Shown here piece by piece: positions 33,220 to 41,810 of a DNA stretch of 64,000 nucleotides. The DNA comes from Bryobacterales bacterium. Its GTDB lineage: Bacteria; Acidobacteriota; Terriglobia; Bryobacterales; Bryobacteraceae. Position 1 is the first letter of the stretch, and every line of letters starts with the position of its first letter. The position numbers were made by a program, and so were the translations under genes. The stretch lies in NCBI GenBank assembly GCA_020852175.1, contig JADZBH010000067.1, positions 17,510 through 81,509 on the forward strand, in the 5' to 3' direction. The notes under the pieces are model-generated. The model worked only from the letters and a program-made list of their open reading frames with translations, made no database searches and was not told where the DNA came from.

Positions 33220-34923
33220 ATGCAACAAACGGCCGTTTCGGGTGAGTATGGGGCGGCGGGCGCGCCCCGTCGGGTGTATGACCTCGAAGATTATTTGAAC
33301 GTGGTGCGGCGGAACTGGCAGTGGATCGCCGGCCCCATGCTGGTCTGCCTGACCGTGGCCACCGTGGCGGCTTTCTTCTGGCCGAACACGTTCGAGTCGA
33401 TGGCGGCCATTCGCGTGGTGCCGCCGCAGGTGCCCGAGCGCCTGGTGCCGACCAACGTCAACCTGCAGATGGGCGAGCGCGTCCGTGCCATGGCGCAGAC
33501 GATTCTGAGCCGCAACACCCTGACCAACATCATCACCACGCACGATTTGTACCGCAAGGACCGCGGCCGGCTGCCCATGGAAGATGTCATCGAGAACATG
33601 CGGAAGGATATCTCGATCAACAACATCCGCAACCTGGGCGGACGCGACAACGGTTCCACGGCGTTCCAGATCAGCTTCTCCTATGAAAACCGCCACGTCG
33701 CGCAGAAGGTGACGCGCGACCTTATGACGCGGTTCATCGACGAGAACATCCGCGAACGGTCCCAGCAGTCGCAGATGACGACACAATTCCTGCGCGAACA
33801 GCACGAGGAAGCCAAACGCGAACTGGAGACGATCGAGCAGAGAATCGTTGCCTTCCGCAGCAGCAATCAGGGGCGTCTGCCCGAACAGATGGATATGAAC
33901 CTGAGCCAGATCACGGCTATGGACCAGCGGATCAACTCGTTGAATACCTCGATGAGCCGGGCCAACCAGGACCGCCTGGTGTTGGAAGGCGAGATGCGGG
34001 CACTGCGCGAAAAACTGGGTTCTCTGCCCAAGACGGTGTCTCCGATGATGGGCGCCGGCTCCGGTTCCTCGCCGCAGGCGCAAAGCGACCCGGCGCTGCA
34101 AAGGATGAACGCCGGCATCGCCCAGATGGAAGGGCAGCTTCAGCAGATGCTCGACGTGTACAAGGAAACCTATCCCGACGTGCAGAGAATGCGGCAGAAC
34201 ATCGCCGCCGCGCGCCGGAACCGCGACCAGTATGTGAATGCGGCCATGGCGTTGCCCCCGTCGGCCGGCGGAGGCTCCGCCGACAATCCTGTGCGCGCCG
34301 CCGCCCCCGTCAAGCCGCGCGAGGCCGTCGACATCGAAGCCGAGATCGAGAAGTTGCGCGGCCAGGTTCGCGCCCGCGAGTTGGAAGCCGAACGCTATCT
34401 GCACGAGATCGCCGAAACCGAGCAGAAACAGCGGGCCATTCAGGCGCGGATCGAGTCCGGTCCGGCCGGGGCGCAGAACTACGAGTTGCTGCTGCGCGAC
34501 CGGGAATCGGCCAAGGCCAAGTACGACGATTTCACCCGGAAGCTGAACAACTCGGCCATCGCCACGGACCTGGAGAACCGAAAGCAGGGCGAAACGCTGG
34601 AAGTGCTGGACCTGCCCTCGCTGCCCGAAACGCCGACGGCGCCCAAGCGCCCGTTGATCATCGGCGGCGGCGTGCTGGCCGGACTCGTTCTGGGATTGGC
34701 TCTGGTGGCCTTCCGGGAAGCCAAGGACGCCTCGCTCAAGACACTGAAGGATGTCCGCACCTACACCCAGTACGCCGTGCTGGGCAGCTTTCCGCTGCTC
34801 GAGAACGACATGATCATCCGCCGCCGGCGCCGGTTTACCTGGCTGGGGTGGTTCACCGGCATCGTGGTGTCGCTCGTGGCGATCAGCGCTTCGGTGTACT
34901 ACTACTACAACGTCCGCCTGTAG
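33220..34923 (+). CDS. Polysaccharide chain-length determinant (Wzz/GNVR family)
   Basis: A 567-aa inner-membrane copolymerase. The first membrane helix is at about 27-48, a long periplasmic coiled-coil region follows (including HEEAKRELETIEQRI and the GNVR-like RDRESAKAKYDDFTRKL), and a second helix lies near residue 490. An extra third helix sits at the extreme C-terminus (WLGWFTGIVVSLVAISASVYYYYN). Extended Wzz proteins of this kind partner with a separate cytosolic BY-kinase, which is the next gene. The ATG is preceded by GAGGA. Confidence 0.88.
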   Translation: MQQTAVSGEYGAAGAPRRVYDLEDYLNVVRRNWQWIAGPMLVCLTVATVAAFFWPNTFESMAAIRVVPPQVPERLVPTNVNLQMGERVRAMAQTILSRNTLTNIITTHDLYRKDRGRLPMEDVIENMRKDISINNIRNLGGRDNGSTAFQISFSYENRHVAQKVTRDLMTRFIDENIRERSQQSQMTTQFLREQHEEAKRELETIEQRIVAFRSSNQGRLPEQMDMNLSQITAMDQRINSLNTSMSRANQDRLVLEGEMRALREKLGSLPKTVSPMMGAGSGSSPQAQSDPALQRMNAGIAQMEGQLQQMLDVYKETYPDVQRMRQNIAAARRNRDQYVNAAMALPPSAGGGSADNPVRAAAPVKPREAVDIEAEIEKLRGQVRARELEAERYLHEIAETEQKQRAIQARIESGPAGAQNYELLLRDRESAKAKYDDFTRKLNNSAIATDLENRKQGETLEVLDLPSLPETPTAPKRPLIIGGGVLAGLVLGLALVAFREAKDASLKTLKDVRTYTQYAVLGSFPLLENDMIIRRRRRFTWLGWFTGIVVSLVAISASVYYYYNVRL

Positions 34924-34998
34924 ACGCACTGAAGACGCCCATCAGAGGAATAAGGCGATGAACGATAAGAATGCAATGTCCCTTCGGAGAAACCCCGC

Positions 34999-35892
34999 AT
35001 GAGCCGTGTACACGACGCCCTGCGCCGCGCCGAATCCCTCGGCACGCCGGCGCCGCAGGGAGCCGCGCTGCCGCCCCTGTCCTCGATGGGTTCGACGCCC
35101 ATGACCGAGCCCGGCTCTTTCCACGGCCTGTTGGAGCAGATCAAGGAAGTGCCCTGGGACCCCAATCCCGAGGCGCATATCATCGACCACACGAAGGTGA
35201 CCGATGCGCCTTCGGAGGAGTTCCGCAGCCTGCGGACCCGGTTGAACCACATGCAGGGCCTGCAACCGTTGCGCTCGCTGGTGGTGACCTCGGCCTCGCC
35301 GGCCGAAGGAAAATCCTTCACGGCGGCCAACCTCGCCGTCGTGCAGAGCCACTTGCAGAACAACTTCACGCTGCTGTGCGATTTCGACTTCCGGCGGCCC
35401 ATCGCGCATAACCTGTTCCAGATCGACCGTTCGCCGGGCATCACCGATTACCTCCAGGGCAAGGTGGCCCTGAGCGAGGCGATCCGCCGCATCCAGGGCA
35501 CGAACCTGTTCGTGATGCCCGCCGGGGAAACCGTGGCCAACCCGCTGGAACTGCTGAACCTGCCCGAGGTGAAGACGCTGCTGACACGGTTGCCGCAACT
35601 GTTCAAGTGGATCATCATCGATTCGCCGCCCCTGTTGTTCGCCGCCGACGCGAACCTGCTGTCCACGCTGTGCGACGGCACGCTGCTGGTGGTGCGCCTG
35701 GGGGCGACCACGATCGATTCGGTCACGCGCGCCTTGCAATCCATGAGCCACAACAACGTGCTGGGCGTGGTGGCCAACGGAGCCAAGCGCGGCGAACTCT
35801 ATTCGAAGTACACCTACTATCACGCCTACTACTACGAAGAGGACGACAAGAACCCCGCGCCCCCGACGGCTGCGGACGAGGAAGAGGAATAG
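34999..35892 (+). CDS. Capsular polysaccharide tyrosine autokinase (CpsD/BY-kinase)
   Basis: A 297-aa cytosolic BY-kinase. Walker A is SASPAEGKSFTAANLA, Walker A' is LLCDFDFRRP, and Walker B is IIIDSPPL. A C-terminal tyrosine cluster (YSKYTYYHAYYYEE) supplies autophosphorylation sites, followed by an acidic tail. An N-terminal roughly 70-residue linker likely docks to the Wzz partner. Phosphorylation state controls polymer length and export in the family. Confidence 0.9.
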   Translation: MSRVHDALRRAESLGTPAPQGAALPPLSSMGSTPMTEPGSFHGLLEQIKEVPWDPNPEAHIIDHTKVTDAPSEEFRSLRTRLNHMQGLQPLRSLVVTSASPAEGKSFTAANLAVVQSHLQNNFTLLCDFDFRRPIAHNLFQIDRSPGITDYLQGKVALSEAIRRIQGTNLFVMPAGETVANPLELLNLPEVKTLLTRLPQLFKWIIIDSPPLLFAADANLLSTLCDGTLLVVRLGATTIDSVTRALQSMSHNNVLGVVANGAKRGELYSKYTYYHAYYYEEDDKNPAPPTAADEEEE

Positions 35893-35917
35893 CGGCCGGC
35901 GGAGCGTCAAGGCCGCT
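35891..35917. repeat. Hairpin after the BY-kinase gene
   Basis: AGCGGCC (35891-35897) and GGCCGCT (35911-35917) form a perfect 7-bp stem at the stop codon. There is no T-run, so it is terminator-like at best. Confidence 0.35.
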
Positions 35918-35999
35918 CGGGGTCCATGCCGATTCAGTAGAATGAAGAATGGCGTCGCTTCGATGCCGACAGCCCTCCTTCAGGAAGCTTGCATCAAAC

Positions 36000-36803
36000 A
36001 TGGAAATTCTCCGGCAGGGCGCAACCGCCCAAAGCGCCCGTGTGGCCCTCTTCGATTTTGACGGCACGATCTCGACGATCCGCTCCGGGTGGGTCGACGT
36101 CATGGTGCCCATGATGGTGGAGGAACTGGCGGCCACCAGGTCGGGCGAGAGCGAAGCCGCGCTCACCGAAATCGTCCGCGAGTTTGTCGGCCGGCTCACG
36201 GGCCGGCAAACCATCTATCAGATGATCGAACTGGCCGATCAGATCACCAAGCGCGGCGGCAGCCCCAAGGACCCGCTGGAGTACAAGCACCGCTACCTGG
36301 AACTGCTGTGGGTACAGATCAAGGACCGCGTGGAGGCCCTGGAAACCGGCAAGGCCCCGGCGCTGGACTATGTGGTGCCGGGCACGTTCGAACTGCTGGA
36401 TGCTCTGCGCGAACGCGGCCTCACCTTCTATCTCGCCTCGGGCACCGACCACGACTATATGAAGCGCGAGGCTCATCTGCTGGGCCTGGAGAAGTATTTC
36501 GGCGAGCATATCTACGGCGCTCTGGACGATTACAAGAGCTTCTCCAAGGCGATTCTCATTCAGAAGCTGATCCAGACGGCCGGCGTGCGGGGCGAGGAGT
36601 TCCTGGGCTTCGGCGACGGCTATGTGGAGATCGAGAACGTGCGCTCGGTGGGCGGAGTCACCGTGGGCGTGGCCAGCGACGAGCCGGCCTGCCTGACGGT
36701 GGACGGCTGGAAGCGCGAACGCCTGGTGCAAGTCGGCGCCGACTACATCGTGCCCAACTTTCTGTGCCACGGCGAGCTTTGCGCCACGCTATTTCCCCGA
36801 TAA
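36000..36803 (+). CDS. HAD-family phosphatase
   Basis: A 267-aa HAD hydrolase. Motif I is DFDGT (nucleophile and acid aspartates), motif II YLASGTD, motif III the lysine in DDYKSFSKA, and motif IV GFGDGYVEIE. A helical cap lies between motifs I and II. It is more like phosphoglycolate/beta-phosphoglucomutase types than GmhB. The ATG at 36000 is preferred. An ATG at 35949, next to a TAGAAT box (35937-35942), would add 17 residues, but that box is better read as a -10. It begins the sugar-precursor operon. Confidence 0.83.
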   Translation: MEILRQGATAQSARVALFDFDGTISTIRSGWVDVMVPMMVEELAATRSGESEAALTEIVREFVGRLTGRQTIYQMIELADQITKRGGSPKDPLEYKHRYLELLWVQIKDRVEALETGKAPALDYVVPGTFELLDALRERGLTFYLASGTDHDYMKREAHLLGLEKYFGEHIYGALDDYKSFSKAILIQKLIQTAGVRGEEFLGFGDGYVEIENVRSVGGVTVGVASDEPACLTVDGWKRERLVQVGADYIVPNFLCHGELCATLFPR

Positions 36804-36814
36804 GGCCCACTCCC

Positions 36815-37798
36815 GTGCCCTCACGCTACCCGCTGTTTGACCGTTCCCGCCTGCTGGTGAAGCCGCTGGCCGAAAGAACGAACGACCTGAAACTGGAGCG
36901 CTGGCTGGCGCTGGACGATCCCACGCCCGAGTACGGGCACGCGGACCTGGCCGCCGTGGCCCGGCGTCTGCATGAGGCCCGCCAGCGGGGCTCGGCCCGT
37001 CTGCTCATGATGGGCGCCCATGTGCTGCGGGCCGGCGTGAACCGCCACATCATCGACCTGATGGAGCGCGGCCTCGTCTCACACATCGCCATGAACGGGG
37101 CGGGCGCGATTCACGACTACGAACTGGCCCGCATTGGCGCCACCACCGAGAGCGTGGCGCGCTACATCCGCACCGGCGAGTTCGGACTGTGGAGCGAGAC
37201 GGGCGAGTTGAACGAGTGGATCCGCGATGCCGCCGCCCTGGGCGAAGGCTTGGGCGAGCACACCGGCCGGCGGATTTTGGAGAGCAGCTTCCCGCACAAG
37301 GACCTCAGCGTGTACGCGCATGCCTACCGGCTGGGCGTGCCGGTCACGGTCCATTGCGGCATTGGCTACGATATCCTCCACGAACACCCGAACTGTGACG
37401 GAGCCGCGATCGGACAGGCCAGCTACACGGACTTTCTCATCTTCGCCCGCGCCATGGAGTCGATGGAGGGCGGCGTGATGCTGAGCTTCGGCTCGGCGAT
37501 CATGGCTCCGGAGGTGTACCTGAAAGCCCTGGCCATGGCTCGCAACGTGGCTCATCAGCAGGGCCGCTCCATCCGCGGCTTCACCACCGCGGTCTTCGAC
37601 ATGGTGCCGATCCGCGGCGACATCCACCATGAGTTGCCCAAGACCGACCCCGGCTACTACTTCCGCCCGCACAAGACGATTCTGGTGCGCACGGTGGCCG
37701 ACGGGGGCGAAAGCTACTATTTTTGCGGCGACCACCGCGCGACGCTTCCCGCGCTGCGCCGCGCCGCGCTCTGCACCGAATCCGGAGCCGCACAATGA
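36815..37798 (+). CDS. Deoxyhypusine synthase-like conserved protein
   Basis: A 327-aa protein with the pattern of deoxyhypusine-synthase-fold proteins: MMGAHVLRAGVNRHIIDLMERG, then SHIAMNGAGAIHDYELA and ETGELNEWI, and a C-terminal HHELPKTDPGYYFRP. The catalytic lysine region of true deoxyhypusine synthases is not evident, and bacteria lack eIF5A, so another reaction on a nucleotide or sugar is probable. The GTG at 36815 starts 11 bp after the HAD gene, and the stop overlaps the next start (ATGA). Related genes occur in other bacteria next to heptose and LPS genes, from memory. The function is unknown. Confidence 0.65.
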   Translation: MPSRYPLFDRSRLLVKPLAERTNDLKLERWLALDDPTPEYGHADLAAVARRLHEARQRGSARLLMMGAHVLRAGVNRHIIDLMERGLVSHIAMNGAGAIHDYELARIGATTESVARYIRTGEFGLWSETGELNEWIRDAAALGEGLGEHTGRRILESSFPHKDLSVYAHAYRLGVPVTVHCGIGYDILHEHPNCDGAAIGQASYTDFLIFARAMESMEGGVMLSFGSAIMAPEVYLKALAMARNVAHQQGRSIRGFTTAVFDMVPIRGDIHHELPKTDPGYYFRPHKTILVRTVADGGESYYFCGDHRATLPALRRAALCTESGAAQ

Positions 37799-38781
37799 CA
37801 CCCGAGGCCATCCTTCGACGTTTTCCCCAGTTGAGCGCGCTTGTCGTCGGCGATATCTGCCTGGACCGCTGGTGCACCTACGATCCGGCGCTCGCCGAGG
37901 CTTCTCGCGAAACCGGGCTTCCCCGCGTGGCCGTCACCCGCGTCGAGACGACGCCCGGAGCCGGCGGAACCATCGCCAACAACCTGGCCGCCCTGGGCGC
38001 CGGGCGCATCGCCGTGCTGGGCGCCATCGGCGAGGACGGCTTCGGCTGGGAGTTGCAGCGCGCCCTGCGCCTTCGCAACATCTCGCCGGACCTGCTGGTG
38101 GCTTCCTCCAGCCTGCAAACCTTCACCTACACCAAACATTGGAACGCCGCCACGGGCGAGGAGGACCTGCCGCGGACGGATTTCATCAACGCCCAGCCGC
38201 TGGCGTCCGAGGTGGAACGCCGCATCGTGGCCACGCTCGGCGCGCACGCGGCGAGCTTCGACGTGATCCTGGTCAGCGACCAATCCGAGACCGAGGCCGG
38301 AGGCGTGGTGACGCCGGCCGTGCGCGAGGCCGTGTGCAGGCTCACCAACCGCGTCGTGTGGGTGGATTCGCGCCTTCGTTCCGAACTGTTCCATAACGTG
38401 ATCGTGAAGCCGAACCAGAGGGAGGCCGAAGAGGCCTGCCAGCGTCTGTTCGGCCGCGTGGACTACCACGCGCTGCGGCGCCACATCGGCCCGCAACCGC
38501 TCGTGGTGACCCAGGGCGGCGGCGGCGTGATCGTCGTGGACGGCACCGGCGAGCACCGCGTGCCCACCATTCCCGTTCCCAACCCCGTGGATATCTGCGG
38601 CGCCGGGGACAGCTTTTCGGCCGGCGCGTCGCTGGCCATGGCCGCCTGCGGCGACATCCACGAAGCGGCGCGCATCGGCAACCTTGTCGCCTCGGTCACC
38701 ATCATGAAAAAGGGAACCGGAACGGCAACTCCCGGCGAGGTGATCGCCGCCGGAACGCGCAGTCCCGCCACGGCGCCATGA
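37795..38781 (+). CDS. PfkB-family kinase, RfaE1/HldE-N-like
   Basis: A 328-aa ribokinase-fold sugar kinase. The N-terminal VVGDICLDRW, the GGTIANNLAALGA segment and the C-terminal anion hole DICGAGDSFSAG (usually DTTGAGD) fit the heptose-7-phosphate kinase subgroup. The adenylyltransferase domain of bifunctional HldE is absent and no separate HldE-C gene is in the window. Context with gmhA supports an ADP- or GDP-heptose type pathway. Confidence 0.82.
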   Translation: MTPEAILRRFPQLSALVVGDICLDRWCTYDPALAEASRETGLPRVAVTRVETTPGAGGTIANNLAALGAGRIAVLGAIGEDGFGWELQRALRLRNISPDLLVASSSLQTFTYTKHWNAATGEEDLPRTDFINAQPLASEVERRIVATLGAHAASFDVILVSDQSETEAGGVVTPAVREAVCRLTNRVVWVDSRLRSELFHNVIVKPNQREAEEACQRLFGRVDYHALRRHIGPQPLVVTQGGGGVIVVDGTGEHRVPTIPVPNPVDICGAGDSFSAGASLAMAACGDIHEAARIGNLVASVTIMKKGTGTATPGEVIAAGTRSPATAP

Positions 38782-39665
38782 ACGTTCTCGCTCTCGATAT
38801 CGGCGGCACCAAGTTCACCCTCGCGCTGTTCGAGGAAGGCCGCATGAGCCGCCGCGTTTCCCGCGCCACCGACCGCGAGGGCGGACGCGGCTGGATGCTG
38901 TCGGCCATCGCCGCTCAGGTGGCGGCCTGGCGGGCCGAGGGTGCGCGGTTCGACCGCTGCGGCATCGGCTTCGGAGGCCCCGTGCTGTTCGACCGCCAGC
39001 GCGTGGCCCTTTCCACGCACGTCGGCGGCTGGAGCGACTTCGACCTTGCCGCCTGGGCCGCGAACGAGTTCGGCGTGCCCGCCGTCATGGACAACGACGC
39101 CAACGCTGGAGCTCTCGGCGAAGGCTTTCACGGCGCGGGAGCCGTGGCGCCCGGCCGCCCCGCCGACCCGCTCTTCTACATGACGCTCTCCACGGGCATC
39201 GGCGGCGGCATCCTCTCCTCGGGCCGCGTGCTGCGCGGCGCCGATTCCTACGCGGGCGAGGTGGGCCACACCGTGATCCGTCCCGGCGGCCCGGAGTGCC
39301 TGTGCGGCGCGCACGGCTGTTTCGAGCGCATGTGCGGCGGCTTGTGGCTGGAGCGCGATCACGGCCGCCCCGCCCACGAACTGCTGCGCGATCCCGCGTT
39401 CACCGCGCGTTATGCGGCCGACCTGGCCGCTGGATTGAAGACGATTCTGATGCTGCTGAACCCCGAGCGTCTTGTGATCGGGGGCGGTATCGGCAAAGCC
39501 GGCGAGCCGCTGTTCGGGCCGCTGCGCCAGGAACTGGCGCGCCAGATGACGGCCTGGAGCCGCGCCCGCCAGGATATCCGTCCGGCCGCGCTCGGCGACG
39601 ACAGCGTGCTGTGGGGCGCCCTGGTCCTGGCCGGGACGCAACCGCCCGCGCATCCGGCAGCCTGA
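38778..39665 (+). CDS. ROK-family sugar kinase
   Basis: A 295-aa ROK protein without an HTH, so a kinase rather than a repressor. The ATP-binding ALDIGGTKFTLALF, the catalytic DNDANAGALGE, the EVGHT motif and the zinc-binding CLCGAHGCFE are present. The family phosphorylates glucose, mannose or N-acetylated hexoses. It overlaps the PfkB kinase by 4 bp. Confidence 0.9.
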   Translation: MNVLALDIGGTKFTLALFEEGRMSRRVSRATDREGGRGWMLSAIAAQVAAWRAEGARFDRCGIGFGGPVLFDRQRVALSTHVGGWSDFDLAAWAANEFGVPAVMDNDANAGALGEGFHGAGAVAPGRPADPLFYMTLSTGIGGGILSSGRVLRGADSYAGEVGHTVIRPGGPECLCGAHGCFERMCGGLWLERDHGRPAHELLRDPAFTARYAADLAAGLKTILMLLNPERLVIGGGIGKAGEPLFGPLRQELARQMTAWSRARQDIRPAALGDDSVLWGALVLAGTQPPAHPAA

Positions 39666-39677
39666 AAGGAAATCACC

Positions 39678-40250
39678 ATGAGCACTTCCCACCTGTCCTT
39701 CCCAGCCCTGTATAAGCAGGAGTTGATCGAGGCCATCGAGCGCATCCCGCTCGACCGTGTCGGCCAGGCCATCGAAATCTTTCGCGAGGCTCGCAAGGCC
39801 GGGCGCACCATCTTCACCTGCGGTAACGGCGGCAGCGCCTCGACGGCCTCCCACTTCGTGTGCGACATCGTGAAAGGGGCCAGCTACCAGCGCGGCGAGC
39901 GCTTCCGCATGATGTCGTTGAACGACTCGCTGGCGACCTTGACGGCGTACTCCAACGATGTAGCGTATGAGATCGCGTTTGTCGAGCAATTAAAGAACTT
40001 CGCCCAGCGGGACGATGTGGTATTGGCGATCAGCGGTTCGGGCAACTCGCCCAACGTGGTGAAGGCGGTGGAATACGCCAATTCCATCGGCTGCCGGACC
40101 ATCGCCCTGTCCGGACGTGACGGGGGGAAGCTGGGAGCCGCGGCGCAATTGAATATTCAGGTCGGCGTGCCTCACATGGGCCGGATCGAGGACGCGCACA
40201 TGATCATCTGCCACATGATCGGCTACTACTTCATGGAAGAGGGGAACTGA
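39678..40250 (+). CDS. gmhA: Phosphoheptose isomerase-like SIS protein
   Basis: A 190-aa SIS-domain protein similar to GmhA (sedoheptulose-7-phosphate isomerase). The phosphate-binding CGNGGSASTASHF, AISGSGNSPNVVKA and the C-terminal EDAHMIICHMIGYYF are typical. It ends the operon whose other members are a HAD phosphatase and two sugar kinases, consistent with making an activated heptose for surface glycans. AAAGGA precedes the ATG. Confidence 0.88.
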   Translation: MSTSHLSFPALYKQELIEAIERIPLDRVGQAIEIFREARKAGRTIFTCGNGGSASTASHFVCDIVKGASYQRGERFRMMSLNDSLATLTAYSNDVAYEIAFVEQLKNFAQRDDVVLAISGSGNSPNVVKAVEYANSIGCRTIALSGRDGGKLGAAAQLNIQVGVPHMGRIEDAHMIICHMIGYYFMEEGN

Positions 40251-40301
40251 GGGCCGAGGAGAGCCCGGCGCGCTCCTGGCGGTTCCCGGTATGGATCGGG
40301 T

Positions 40302-41771
40302 ATGCAGGAGCGTCTCACTCGCGAGGAGGCCGTCGAAGCACGGCTGAGCCAGATTCTCCAACGGAGCGACTTCCCCGCTCTGGCCGAACACCTACAGGAA
40401 CTGCTGGCCAGCCTGGCCAATCCGAATGCCACGGCCGGGGCGGTCGCGAACATCATCGGTAAGGATGTCGGCCTCTCGCTGCGGATCATCCGCACGGCGA
40501 ACTCGATTCAGTACAACCGTTCGGGCCGTCAGATCCTGGCCCTGCCCCATGCAGTGGCCCTGATGGGACTGGAGACCATCCGGGACCTGGCGGCCGGGCT
40601 GATGATGGTCCACCATTTCCGCAGCCGTCCGCCCGGCGTGCGGCAGTTGCTCGCCTTGTCGCTGCTGAGCGCCAATCACGCCCGCGAGGGCGCCCGCGCC
40701 TCGAACTATCCGCGCACCGAGGAGGCCTATCTCTGCGGCCTGTTCCGGAACCTGGGCGAGGTGCTGATGGCCTGCTACTTTCCGGCGGACTACGCGCGGG
40801 TGATCGCTTACATGACCGGGAACCGCGCGGGGGAAAAAGAAGCCTGCCTGCGTCTGTTGGGCTTCCCTTACGAAGAGTTGGGGCGCGAGGTGGTCCGGCG
40901 GTGGAACCTGCCCTCGCAGGTGGCGCGCGTGCTGGACGAAACGGCGCCCGCAGTCATCACCAACCCCTATACGGAGGAGCAGCACCTGGCACTGCTGGCC
41001 GGCTTCGGCCACGAACTGACCGCGGCGCTGCACCGGGTTCCGCCGGACCAGAGTGCAGCACGGCTGGACCGTGTGTTGCGCGTCTTCGCCAAGTCGCTCC
41101 GGTTGACCGGGAAGTCGCTGGGCAGGATCGCCCACACGGCCATCGAGGACACGAAGGCCACCTTTAAGACGCTGCAACTGCCGCTGGATCAACTGCGGCT
41201 GGAAAAACAGGTGGAACTGGCGCTGCACGCCGGGCTGATCGCGCCTCCGGAAACGAACCGGGACGGCGCGGCGTCGCCGGAGTGGAACGATGTGGCGCGC
41301 GACCTCCACAACGGAGGGCTGCAACAACTGCTGGGGCGGATTCTCGAATTAGGGCTGGACACGGAAGGATTCGAGCGCGCCGTGTTTGGGCTGATTTCGC
41401 CGGCACACGATGCCATCCGGGGCCGCCTGCACGCCGGCGCCGCCAATGCGGAGTGGGTAGGCCGGTTTGGTTTTCCTCTGGAGCGCCGCGCCGGACCGCT
41501 GACGGCGGCGCTGGTGGGAAAACGCGACCTGTATGTGTGCGGCGGTCCGTATCTGGATTCCGACTTCGCCCGCACTCTGGAAGCCGGCTGCTTCGTTCTT
41601 CTGCCCGTGGTGATCGACGGGCTTGTGGCCGGCTGTCTCTACTTCGACCGCCCGTCGCCTCCCGGCACGGCGAGGAAAGCCGAGCCGGAAGTGCCGCGCA
41701 ACCTGGTGCGGGCGCGCGACCTGGCGGCCGAGGCCATCGCGGCGCGCCACACCGGGACGGCGGGCTTTTGA
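40302..41771 (+). CDS. HDOD-domain protein
   Basis: A 489-aa signalling protein. Residues 15-215 form an HDOD domain (FPALAEHLQELL, GLSLRIIRTANS, AVALMGLETIRDL). A helical linker follows, then residues about 320-480 look like a GAF-like domain (WVGRFGFPLE, CFVLLPVVIDGLVAGCLYFDR). HDOD proteins occur in many chemotaxis and c-di-GMP-linked pathways, with no known catalytic activity. No partner is next to it. The ATG follows the gmhA stop by 51 bp. Confidence 0.85.
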   Translation: MQERLTREEAVEARLSQILQRSDFPALAEHLQELLASLANPNATAGAVANIIGKDVGLSLRIIRTANSIQYNRSGRQILALPHAVALMGLETIRDLAAGLMMVHHFRSRPPGVRQLLALSLLSANHAREGARASNYPRTEEAYLCGLFRNLGEVLMACYFPADYARVIAYMTGNRAGEKEACLRLLGFPYEELGREVVRRWNLPSQVARVLDETAPAVITNPYTEEQHLALLAGFGHELTAALHRVPPDQSAARLDRVLRVFAKSLRLTGKSLGRIAHTAIEDTKATFKTLQLPLDQLRLEKQVELALHAGLIAPPETNRDGAASPEWNDVARDLHNGGLQQLLGRILELGLDTEGFERAVFGLISPAHDAIRGRLHAGAANAEWVGRFGFPLERRAGPLTAALVGKRDLYVCGGPYLDSDFARTLEAGCFVLLPVVIDGLVAGCLYFDRPSPPGTARKAEPEVPRNLVRARDLAAEAIAARHTGTAGF

Positions 41772-41810
41772 GTCCGGCGCCCCGGCGGCGCACCCCGTTT
41801 CAGCTTCGGT

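Noticed and set aside
33145..34929. A very long open frame (594 codons) on the minus strand opposite the Wzz gene
   Set aside because: It is an antisense shadow of a high-G+C gene with clear GNVR and membrane-helix features on the plus strand. Its translation is His/Arg/Gly-rich low complexity with no family pattern.
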